From Phragmites australis (lineage: Eukaryota > Streptophyta > Magnoliopsida > Poales > Poaceae): a stretch of DNA of 64,000 nt. A model generated the notes under the pieces. The model did not search any database, was not told where the DNA came from, and saw only the letters and a list, made by a program, of their open reading frames with translations. The DNA is taken from NCBI RefSeq assembly GCF_958298935.1, contig NC_084939.1, positions 21,193,501 to 21,257,500 of the forward strand, given 5' to 3'. Below, in pieces: positions 55,595 through 64,000 of this stretch (its first letter is position 1; the number at the start of each line of letters is the position of its first letter). The position numbers were made by a program, and so were the translations under genes.

Positions 55595-56578
55595 TGTTGG
55601 TGTACCTAATAAAGGGGTACCCCGACTAAACGAACCCACGAAGGGTACAAACAGTCAGGGGAACATCTCCTATAAAATCTAGTCAGTCGATGAGATACCC
55701 CGACCAGTGCAAAGCCTCCAGCGACCACTCTCACCGCATCTTCACACAAACCCATGACCAGCCCCCCTGGTCGCTGGACCTGATAAAACACTTGCCCGAG
55801 CAATCCTTTTCACCAGGCACCGGGCCCGATGGATAAAGTCGTCGGTGGTGCAGGGGGTGTGTCCCGTCCCGTAGCCTTAAAGGATACGGTGGGAGACTCC
55901 ACAGGCTGGTGCAACACAGGATGACAGATGGGATTTATCAGCCATTCCGCAGAGGCAAGTGGGCGAGAACGGTGCACCGAGGCAAGTGGACGAAGACGGC
56001 GCACAGAGGCACGTGGATGAGGATGGCGTGCAGAGGCAAGTGGATGAGGACGGCGCATAGAGACAAGCAGACGGGGATGGTGCAGGGGTGCTCCGTTCTG
56101 TCCCGTTGCATTAAATGCAGCAGGATAAGGTTCTACAGGCTGGGCAAAGACGGCGCGCGGCTGCACGACGTACACTACTGTCAGAACAAGGTTACATGCC
56201 CTATACTCCGTAATGATGACCTGAGATAGATATTAGATTGAGCAGAGGCCATCTGTATAGAACCGACATGTTAGTTATCCCAATCCCTAGTATATAAAGG
56301 GATGAAGACCCCATTGTAAGAGGAGGGCAGATCAGTTCCGATAATCCTCTAGAACACCACTGTAACCAAATGAGATCCACTGTAACCAAATGAGATCTAC
56401 TATAACACACAAAAGAACTAGGACGTAGGGTTATTATCCTCCGGGAGACCCGAACCTGTATAACCCCCGGTGTCCCAGAATTCTTCGTTTGCACGAATAG
56501 ACACATTCTCTCCCTGAAACGCCGTTCACGCACCCACCAACACACCCCGGAATCACTGTCAGGGATTTACCCTCTATA
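55595..56578 (+). mobile_element. LTR element F in the 5' flank of LTP-like gene 3
   Basis: Starts TGTTGGTG at 55,595 and has its inverted match CACCAACA at 56,535-56,542. Host sequence resumes at ATAGG (56,579-56,583), duplicating ATAGG at 55,590-55,594. GACGTAGGGTTATTATC...CCCGAACCTGTATAA near 56,421-56,462 is the R/U5 signature in + orientation. A 36 bp stretch between CACCAACA and the duplication is unexplained. The U3 has a 21-22 bp tandem repeat of GAGGCAAGTGGAYGARRACGG type (55,950-56,080). Confidence 0.75.
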
Positions 56579-56773
56579 ATAGGAGTACCTTTCTTTCACT
56601 ATGTGTAATTAAAAAATTTAGCACTTCGAGCATTAAATTTTGAACATTGGTATGTGCTTTCCTTCCTATATATACATATAGGAGCAAATATGTTGAACTC
56701 CAAGAATCTTCAATTTGGAACCTTAGTTCCTTCACCAAGTCAATAACCATATGCTGGCAAGATTAGTGCAAAG

Positions 56774-57115
56774 ATGTCTCCTAGGAAAGTTGTAGTTCTC
56801 CTTCTAGTGTGTGCAATAAGTTTTCACCGTCCAATGATTGGTAAGACAATATGTACCGATACACAGAAGAATACAATCCTGCGCGCATGTGACCCATTGA
56901 AAGACACGACCATTTTTGACCCAGACCCAAATAGTATCTGTTGTAGGGCGGTGAGAATGGTGCCAAAAATGAATATGCTATGCATTGTCAACAAACTTAC
57001 ACCTGATGAGAGGACCAAATATAGTGAAATAAAGATCCTGCATTTTAAAGATTCATGCACACCTCTTCCACCTCCACCTCATCATCATTATCATGTAAAA
57101 ATCTTTAATTGTTGA
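56774..57115 (+). CDS. Secreted Cys-rich LTP/2S-albumin-like peptide 3
   Basis: 113 residues, paralogue of the peptide at 44,616. Leader VVVLLLVCAISFHRPMIG predicts secretion. The Cys layout ICTD, RACDPLKD, SICCRAV, MLCIV, KDSC and the terminal FNC is kept. The leader and the segment after it (KTICTDTQKNTILRAC) differ from copy 1, while the central CCRAVRMVPKMNMLCIV is unchanged. The start is fixed by alignment with copy 1 and by the TATATATACATATAGG box about 95 bases upstream (56,668-56,683). LTR F sits about 200 bp upstream of the ATG and could affect expression. Intact, single exon. Same uncertain function as copy 1. Confidence 0.65.
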   Translation: MSPRKVVVLLLVCAISFHRPMIGKTICTDTQKNTILRACDPLKDTTIFDPDPNSICCRAVRMVPKMNMLCIVNKLTPDERTKYSEIKILHFKDSCTPLPPPPHHHYHVKIFNC

Positions 57116-58410
57116 TAGCTTTCATACTGAAATAGAGTATTCTTGTGCTCATATGCTAATAAAATAGTAATCCTCTTTTGCCTACCAGGTCATGGTCTAA
57201 AGAGGGTAGATGAAATCGCAGATGGAGTGCATGAGGGCAAATAAGAAGTTTCAAGAAGATACATCCCCTAGTTAATAAAATTGATCAAAGTGTGATCATC
57301 TCCATATGTATTAAAGTATATTTTTACAATGGGTTTGTTAGCAAAAAATCCTACCAAAATAATTAGGAAGTAATCAACAAAATTGAGAAACTAATCAACA
57401 ACATCATGAAAGCAATTTGGATGGTTGTTCCCGAGTTATTGCCTTTCAGGTAACAATATGTCATGCATCTATTCATAAACACCCTGTTCTGGATGCAGAG
57501 TGGTGTGACAAGGGAGAGATATACTCTAACAAAACCCTATAGTGTCACTCGGAGTAGGGGACATTGAGAGTAGAGCACAAATAGGTGAAGACTTATGCCG
57601 CTAGCAATCTGATTAGAGTTTTTCCCGATCTTTCGATAGGCTTGGGAAATTTCATTTGGTGGAGATCACGATGTTGTTGATCTGGGCTTTTGACCAAGAC
57701 CGATATGAAACTCTAAAACCATTACACCACTGCTCTGTTGGTTATCAACCATCTATGTTTCATTTGATCTCACCGAGAAATATATTCTTGCATGCAAATC
57801 AAAGAGCATAAGCAAAAACTATAAAGGATGCAATCTAAAATCACAAATAAAAATGAAACTCAACTGAAACAAATGTTCAAGTCCCGGATCGGTTGGTCTA
57901 GCTAAAAGAATGTCTATTTCAGAAAGGTAGACTAGAACTCAACATAACCCATGGTTCCACACACTCAAATAGAGGTAAAAGCTAGGGGGCTGACAGGGAG
58001 GTGCCATTCAAAGGGGTGAACATCTTAGGGCATTCCTTGGATGTGATCATGGAGGTGGAGGCATCCAAAAATCTAGGTCCAAGGCCCGATAAAAGTGGCG
58101 CAACACCCGACAGAAACAATAGTGACTTGGAGCGACGGTCGGGAGGCATTCCTAGATGAATCTAGTGGTGGGGCTGGAACCATTAGAAAGTTCTTGTAGC
58201 AAGCTTTCCATGAAGTAATCATAGCCTCAATCAGACTCTGGATGAAAGAATTACGGCCTTCAAAACGCAGTACTGTCAGGCTATCTTGGATGCTAACACC
58301 CAGGTAGGGCATGGTAGAAGTTGTAGACGTCCACAGTTGGTGCATCCACATCCATTACATTGTAGATGTAGTTGTAGTGGTTGAGAATGTGAAACTCTCA
58401 AACTTGTAGT
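57116..58410 (+). repeat. 3' flank module of LTP-like gene 3
   Basis: Aligns with 44,961-45,960 and, further on, with 49,855-50,610. Only one unit of the 109 bp repeat is present. No gene recognised; a 92-codon - strand frame at 58,073-58,351 matches nothing I know. Confidence 0.6.
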
Positions 58411-58413
58411 AGA

Positions 58414-58460
58414 CTAGTAACAACACATGTGTTACACATACGTCAAATCAAAAATATTAT
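58414..58460 (-). repeat. Helitron-like 3' end, truncated
   Basis: On the - strand: TATGTGTAACACATGTG hairpin, then TTGTTACTAG followed by T, matching the 3' ends at 38,977 and 43,419. The rest of the element is not recognisable. Confidence 0.45.
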
Positions 58461-58800
58461 GACGGGACCAAAAAAATTCATAGAAAAAAATAATTAAAAA
58501 ATAAAAAGCTCAGAATACATCCTTAAAGCTTCTCAACTTAAGATAACAAAAACAAGATGCTTCGTTTCTCGTCAGCGAAGAGCTGGTGACTGATCTGTTC
58601 TCATGTTGTGTCTAAGTCCGAGCATGCTTCTCCATGTTTCACAATGGCATCACATGCCACAAGTTCTTTTTTCAGTGTCTTTCCTCACCTCCACCAGAAT
58701 TTCCATGTCATCCCATGACAGTAGCATCCTTTGTTTTTGGAAAAAAGAGAATACGGCATGGTATGCTATTCCAAGGGTAGCACGATTGCTTCAGACCTTA

Positions 58801-59640
58801 GGCCAACTCCAGCCGAGGCGGTATCCAGCTCGGGAGCGGCTTCCACATCGGATGCGGGGCGCTTGGCGTGCGGCTTCGGACTCCAGCGGAGGCGGTATCT
58901 GGCTGAACAGCGTTGCGGGGAGAGGAAATGAGTCAGCAAAAGTGCAGAGCTATGCGGCGGCCGCATCACTGTGGGCGAGGGCAGTTGTGCGGCGCTCGGG
59001 ACTCCCGCGGTGGGAAGGAAGCGGAGCTGGCGGGCGCGTGCGGAGGGGAGGCGGGCGGCGTCAGAGGCCGACGCAAGCGGGAAGAAGGAGGCGACGCGGC
59101 CGAAGAAGCAGCGTCCTCGGCTGCAGAAGATTGGGCGGCAGTGGATCTGGCGAGCCACCTCCCAGGATCCCCCCCTTCGGTTTGCTCCGCCGTGCTGGCA
59201 GGTGGCCGCTGGTACGTCTTCTTCTGTGGTTGTTCCCGGAAGCCGTGGGGGGGGGGTGGGGAATGGGGTTGGGCTGCAAAGGGGGTGCACCGGAGGTCCT
59301 CGGCGGTGGGCGGCAGGGGTGGAGAGGGTGGGGTTTGGGGAGGACGTTGGAGGACCAATGCGGCACCACGTCGGGGAGGGCGATTGGAGCGATTTGGATC
59401 GGAATTTTTGGCGACGATGAGCAGATGCCGCTGTGGTGTGGGACTAGGTTGTGCATAGCGTAGATTGGAGTGGAGGAGAGTGTTCGGTGCAGTGCATTTG
59501 AGGTCCTAGCGGTGTGTGCCTGTTGAAGGCGACGGTGTTCTTCGCTGGCATGAGGTGGTCGTCCCTCTTTGTCCACTTGGTGCAGGACCTTGTAGTTCCA
59601 TTGACAAGGGGAAGGTTGTGTGAAGGGTAGCATCTCCTGG
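58801..59640. other. GC-rich 5' part of the Harbinger element
   Basis: Very GC-rich, with long overlapping open frames on both strands that contradict each other. The subterminal block AACTCCAGCCGAGGCGGTAT is repeated as GACTCCAGCGGAGGCGGTAT at 58,877. Likely terminal and promoter or leader sequence; none of the frames is supported as a gene. Confidence 0.45.
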
Positions 59641-60435
59641 ATAGATGCAGAGAGAAGCTAGTGGGCCGAGTTTGAGATGAATTAGAGATTAAGCTAGTTT
59701 GTTGTATGCATTGTGTGACAATTGCGCCGAGTTTGTATGTTTATAATCAAGGTTGTGTTACTGCAATGTTAATTTCCCTACAAGAATTATTTTATGGAAT
59801 AGATGAACACTATTGCCTAAATGTTTTATGCTATTTTATGTTGTTCATGTCAGTGGCATGGGTTATGTTAGTTGGGGCTTGACCTAGTTTAGGAGGTTAA
59901 TGTTATATGGCATATGAACATAATTAGTTGGTAGGGTGCAATGGTTGACAGTAGAGGGTATGAACCTAACTGAATGGGAAACAGTGAATTGGAAAGGTGC
60001 ATTTGAACTGAATTGGATATAGGAAATGATAAACTATAGAGTACATTATGCATTGCTTAAAAAACTTAGTAGAAGGCATTGCAGTAGCAAGGTCAATTAT
60101 CTTTGTAGTCGCTGAAGAATGCAGGAATAAATATGTACACAAATTGTTGCTTATGTCTTGGTCAATCAAGGATTGAAGGCACAGGTGCACTACATTTTTA
60201 GGCAGTGTTGGTTGTTGGAAGAAAATATTTTGTTCTTGCCAAGAACAGAGTTGGTTGTTGGCAAGAAATGAAGTAGATAGATGTATGGATCATTGGTTCC
60301 CTGCAATGCAGCATTGATGTAGTTCATGTAAGGTTTTTTTGTGGTTAGCTGAACATGGTGCCATAGTATGGGTTTGGGTCGAATGTGTAATTGAATTTTG
60401 GAGAGTTTGAGTGTTGATGATTGGCCTGATTATGG
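59641..60435. other. AT-rich spacer inside the Harbinger element
   Basis: No supported gene. Could be intron or leader of ORF1. Confidence 0.4.
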
Positions 60436-60816
60436 ATGGACGCTCCAGAGCTTGTGGCCCTTCTATCAATGCTCCAGGACAATGTGCAGGAGGCAGCGCA
60501 AGCGTTGACGAAGGTTGCCATCGACAATTTGACCACGGACAGCTGCCCTGCGGCCATGGATATGAATCGGGCTCTACTTGAGGTAGAGAGCATAGCTCAG
60601 GACTTGGAACAGGTTGTGTTTCAGGTCGAAGATGCTTTGATCAGCGCTAGAGAACCCGAGCACTCAGCCACCGAAGACAACCTTAGCGTACCTGGCGTTG
60701 ATGAAGCATCGGGTGCACCGGGTAGTGATCAAGACGAAGTACTGTCCGATGAGTGGAGCTCCGAGACCGTGTTATGTCCTGAGTCCGTGGATGACTACTC
60801 CATTGAGTCTGATTGA
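60436..60816 (+). CDS. Small acidic ORF upstream of Harbinger ORF1
   Basis: 126 residues, no signal peptide, strongly acidic C-terminal half (DQDEVLSDEWSSE, DDYSIESD). The first 75 residues (LVALLSMLQDNVQEAAQALT, LLEVESIAQDLEQVVFQVED) look helical or coiled. No stop or shift, unlike ORF1 and the transposase nearby. I do not recognise a family. It may be an accessory ORF of the element or an upstream exon of ORF1. Confidence 0.45.
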   Translation: MDAPELVALLSMLQDNVQEAAQALTKVAIDNLTTDSCPAAMDMNRALLEVESIAQDLEQVVFQVEDALISAREPEHSATEDNLSVPGVDEASGAPGSDQDEVLSDEWSSETVLCPESVDDYSIESD

Positions 60817-61013
60817 TCATGGAGGCTCTAGGATGCTAGGTTGACTAGTGGCGACTATAAGCCCAAAAAAGTATTTGTGTGTAATGTGTACTTCTTTGAA
60901 TCCTGTTTTCAGACATGTTAAGGACGTCCTCTAATTGATATGGAATGCAACATGCTGCAATTGTTCTATACATGGTCTGTATATGTGCTTATATCTAAGT
61001 GTGCAGGGATTCC

Positions 61014-62121
61014 ATGGACTACGCAGACTTTCTTAGAGGAGACGACGATGCTATTCCATGGGACGATGTAGTACCACTGACCCAAGAAGGCTTGAGTGGC
61101 ACGTAGGCCCCAGCGCCCGTGGTGCAGAGTGAAGATGCACCGACGGAGGTAGCTTCTGCTGGTGGCCATGGGCAGAGCTACTCGATGAAGGAAGACCTAC
61201 TGCTTGTTTCCGCCTGGCTCAACGTTAGCATGGATCCCATGGTGGGGTCCAACCAAAGTTTAGGCGCGTTTTGGCACCGGATCGAGTCTTACTTCCACGA
61301 CAACAAAGACTTCCCGTCAACTCGCAACAAGAAGTCCTTGCAAGGGAGGTGGGCATTCATTAACGGCATGGTCCAAAAGTTTTGCGGACACTACGCGCGG
61401 GCAATGCATAGTAGACGCAGCGGTACCACGGAGGGGGAGACGGTAAGATGTTGTATGCTGTCTTCACTCCTTGGTTATAATTACTTTTGTGTACATGGAT
61501 GATGTAGCATATATGTAATCGGATTGTTGTATATGTTTTCTTGTTGTGCAGATTGTGGAGGCTTGCAAAATGTTCCAGGCCGTTGAACATAAAGAGTTCA
61601 CGTTGCTTCCTTATTGGCGTGAATTGAGGCACCATCCAAAGTGGCAGTCCGAGGCGTCGCGGAAGAAGCAAAAGACAACCGGTGCAGGAGAAGGTGGGAG
61701 CCCTTCTTCGACTCAGAATGTGCAATCCTCACCTGTTGCGGGTGTACCACAAGAAACAGGTAGCGAAGGCATGGTAAGAGCTAAGAGGCCTATTGGCAGG
61801 AGCCGATCCAAAGATTTAGGTCGCGGTTCGACGTCTTCAAACTCGCCGTCAGCACCAATGAAGGAAGTTTTTGACAGGCAATTTAGTATGAAGGAAAAAT
61901 TCGAGAAGGAAAGGGCCGAGAGGTTCGCGGAGATGATGAATGTAGAGCGGCAGCGCCTTCGCCTCGAGGAGGAGTGAATGCAACTAGAGAAGGTGAAGGA
62001 GGAGATGAGGATAATGAACATGGACTTATCGCAAATGGACGATGAACAAAAAGAGTATTACAAAAGTCTTCGGCAGAGTATAATTGCTTCTAGGCGAGCC
62101 TCCTCTGGTTCTACTTTTTGA
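61014..62121 (+). pseudogene. Harbinger ORF1, Myb/SANT-like DNA-binding protein
   Basis: In PIF/Harbinger elements ORF1 encodes a trihelix-like protein that works with the transposase in binding the ends. Here: MDYADFLRGDDD start (61,014), SANT-like segment LLLVSAWLNVSMDPMVG...LGAFWHRIESYFHDNKDFPS and SLQGRWAFING (exon 1), an intron 61,443-61,551 with GT/AG ends, then the C-terminal part (LLPYWRELRHHPKWQ, later FSMKEKFEKERAERFAEMM, Arg/Glu-rich). In-frame stops at 61,104-61,106 (TAG) and 61,975-61,977 (TGA); sequence beyond the second stays in frame to TGA at 62,119. It is therefore a pseudogene, though translation could start at the internal Met (about 61,119 or 61,185). Confidence 0.82.
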
Positions 62122-62269
62122 GACCTCAGTTGTGAGCTAAACAATGTTTTTTTCCTTCGGACTTATATGAGTTGCTTTGGTTGTATTTGTATGGTTAGAC
62201 TTATATGGTATGGTCAGACTTGTAAGGTTCGGGTTAAGACATATATGTGTTGGTTCATATGTGGTTTGA

Positions 62270-62890
62270 AGACTGCGATTGTGTTCTGAAATTATTCATG
62301 GTTGTGGTCTAAAATTTTCAGGTTGTGGTCTGAAATTTTCACCTTGTGGTCTGAAAATTTCAGGATCTGTTGTCAAATTTGAGCTTGTGTTCTGAAATAT
62401 CAAGTTGTGGTTCGAAATTTCAGCTTGTGGTCTGAAATTTCAGCTTGCTGTCTGAAATTTGAGCTTGTGATCTGAAATTACAAGGATCTGTTGTCAAACT
62501 AAACAATGTGGTCTGAAATATCTGGTTGGGGTCTCAAATTGTCAGCTTGTGGTTTGAAATTACAAGGATCTGTTGTCAAATGTCAGGTGTTCTTCTGAAA
62601 TATCAGGTTGTGGTCTGAAATTTCAGCTTGTGTTCTGAAAGGTCTGCTTGTGGTCTGAAATTTGCAGGATTGTCTTATCAAATTTCAGGTTGTGGTATGA
62701 AATGTTCTGATTGTGTCCTGAAATTTCTGATTGTGTCCTGAAATTATTCATGGTTGTGGTCTGAAATTTTCAGATTCTGTTGTCACATTTCAGCGTGTGG
62801 TCTGAAATTCCCAAAGATGTGGTCTGAAATTTTCAGATTGAGCTGTCAAATTTCTGATTGTGTTATCAGGTTGTGGTCTGAATTTGCAGG
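62270..62890. repeat. Array of degenerate about 20 bp palindromic repeats
   Basis: Two to three dozen copies of a unit close to TTGTGGTCTGAAATTTCAG, many with the perfect palindrome CTGAAATTTCAG, with spacing varying between about 18 and 35 bases. It lies between the convergent 3' ends of ORF1 and the transposase. Confidence 0.85.
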
Positions 62891-62899
62891 ATGAGTTGC

Positions 62900-63137
62900 A
62901 CACCAAACATATGGTAACGCGATGTTTTGAATACCAAACATAGTACAATGCACTACACGTGCAGCTTGGTACCCTTTATACGATACATCGACAATCATAA
63001 ACTACCACAGTACAAGGAAGACAATAGCACACACTATCAGTATCAAACACAGTACAATGCACTAAACGTGCAGCTCGATACCGATTACACAATATAAGGA
63101 ATGCGGAAACATAGCGCATCCTATTATTACCATGACG
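62900..63137. repeat. 3' region of the transposase with a direct repeat
   Basis: CACAGTACAATGCACTAAACGTGCAG at 63,048 repeats ATAGTACAATGCACTACACGTGCAG at 62,939 at a distance of about 110 bases. Probably 3' untranslated sequence of the - strand gene. Confidence 0.5.
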
Positions 63138-64000
63138 CTAGAAGTCGCCTCCGTGTAACTGCCAAAGGTGTTCGACTAGGTCTTCCCGGAGATTAACATG
63201 GGACTGCTTGCATCGAATAGCATTGTATCGTTGGCTCAAGACCATCAATGGTGGCGTCACGTCGTGAGAAGGCTGGACGTCGTCACCTGCTCCCTCGTAC
63301 ACGTACTCCACATCATCGTCTTCACGCTCGTCTTCAATAATCATGTTGTGCATGATTATGCATGCGGTCATGATGGCGGACAAAGTTTCCTCATCCCATA
63401 ACCGTGTTGCCCACCGAACAATGGGAAACCGCGACTGAAGGACTCCAAAGGCGCGCTCCACATCCTTACGAGCCGCCGCTTGTTGCACGACGAAGTGTTG
63501 GCGCTTCCGGCCGACAGGTGACGGAATGGGTTTCACGAACGTGGCCCATTCTGGATAAATTCCGTCGGCAAGGTAGTAACCCATAGTGTACTCGTGACCA
63601 TTGATTGTGTAATTAACCTTTGGTGCCTCTCGGCGGCTAAGTCATCGAGGAGATGTGATCGGTGGAGGGCATTGATGTCGTTTAGCAAACCAGGCATGCC
63701 GAAAAAGGCATGCTAGATCCACAGGTCGTGCGACGCTACCGCCTCCAGAATGATAGTCGGAGCGTTAACATGCCCCGTATAAGACCCGGCCCACACCGTG
63801 GGGCAGTTCTTCCACCTCCAATGCATACAATCAATGCTTCCTAACATCCCGGGGGAGCCTCTGCGCGAGTTGATGACTAGCAAACGCACAGTGTCCTCCT
63901 CATTAGGAGAACGAAGGTACTCATCGCTGAATGCCTGCACAACAGCATTGATGAAACGACGCATGCTCTCAATGATAGTGCTCTCACCAAGCCGAAGGCA
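63138..64000 (-). pseudogene. PIF/Harbinger DDE transposase, C-terminal part, broken
   Basis: The catalytic blocks are recognisable: first Asp in GSIDCMHWRWKNCPTVWAG (about 63,850-63,790), second Asp in LLNDINALHRS (about 63,680), Glu in KDVERAFGVLQSRFPIVRW (about 63,460-63,400). GYYLADGIYPEWATFVK and the ACIIMHNMIIEDE block are also typical. Lesions: a TAG (63,714-63,712) in LWI*HAFFG, probably from TGG, and a one-base shift near 63,630 (APKVNYTINGHEYTMGYY in the new frame). The N-terminus lies right of the window. The domain cuts and joins element ends at TTA/TAA targets. Confidence 0.9.

Larger units (their letters stand above)
58801..64000. mobile_element. PIF/Harbinger element, left 5.2 kb, continues past the window
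   Basis: TTA (58,798-58,800) followed by GGCCAACTCCAGCC is a plausible left terminus with the PIF/Harbinger target. ORF1 (Myb/SANT-like) on + and the DDE transposase on - are convergent, as is usual in this superfamily. Both are disabled by point lesions. The right end is outside the window, so the left-end call cannot be confirmed by its partner. Confidence 0.75.

Noticed and set aside
56201..56545. 114-codon - strand frame in LTR F
   Set aside because: Lies within an LTR, crosses its R/U5 signature, and has no domain.
58603..59463. 286-codon + strand frame and a 190-codon - strand frame in GC-rich DNA
   Set aside because: Long frames exist in five of six readings at once because stops are rare in this GC-rich part. 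The + frame also starts left of the proposed element end. No domain in any of them.
1..64000. tRNA genes, rRNA, telomere or centromere satellite
   Set aside because: No cloverleaf with A and B boxes, no ribosomal blocks and no TTTAGGG or 150-180 bp monomer arrays were seen on reading both strands.

Overview
The window is nuclear DNA of a grass (Poaceae), most likely a panicoid; the species cannot be fixed from the sequence alone. The grounds are a plant F-box/FBD gene with introns, plant-type Ty1/copia and Ty3/gypsy-like LTR elements, PIF/Harbinger, CACTA, hAT, Stowaway and Helitron-like elements, and two families of small secreted Cys-rich peptides. Most of the 64 kb is transposon sequence in several layers of nesting. 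I found no tRNA, rRNA or CRISPR array.

Layout. 1-4,947: a decayed + strand copia element whose 3' end is split by a solo LTR (3,423-4,877). 4,948-8,690: old unclassified repeat sequence. 8,690-9,430 and 21,495-22,240: two diverged copies of one segment, each with a TATA box and a defensin-like peptide gene. Between them lie a gypsy-like solo LTR (9,563-10,927), two MITE-like elements and a near full-length - strand copia element (about 12,479-19,746) that itself carries a solo LTR (16,586-18,018). 22,430-26,509: an LTR remnant, a hAT MITE, a CACTA MITE and a Stowaway MITE.

27,302-35,151: an F-box/LRR/FBD gene on the - strand. It is broken by an in-frame stop and by a 6.3 kb insertion in its coding sequence. 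The insertion is an old LTR that later received two gypsy-like insertions (28,776-30,222 and 31,149-33,896). 35,470-43,702: a run of small DNA transposons (Mutator-like, hAT, CACTA, two inverted mini-Helitron copies) and a 73 bp (TA)n tract.

44,000-58,410: a locally amplified locus. One module (promoter, a 114-residue secreted Cys-rich peptide gene resembling the lipid-transfer/2S-albumin superfamily, and a long 3' flank) is present as two intact genes (44,616 and 56,774), one pseudogene (54,327) and several partial modules. These copies are cut by solo LTRs, CACTA and hAT elements. 58,801 to the window end: the left part of a PIF/Harbinger element with convergent ORF1 (+) and DDE transposase (-), both disabled, separated by an array of short palindromic repeats.

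The five TGTCGG...CCGACA LTRs (A-E) are one family, all in - orientation and all flanked by 5 bp target duplications. Their U3 carries up to six tandem units, each a GTGCTCGGGG/CCCCGAGCAC hairpin. The genes that look intact are the two defensin-like genes and two of the three LTP-like genes.
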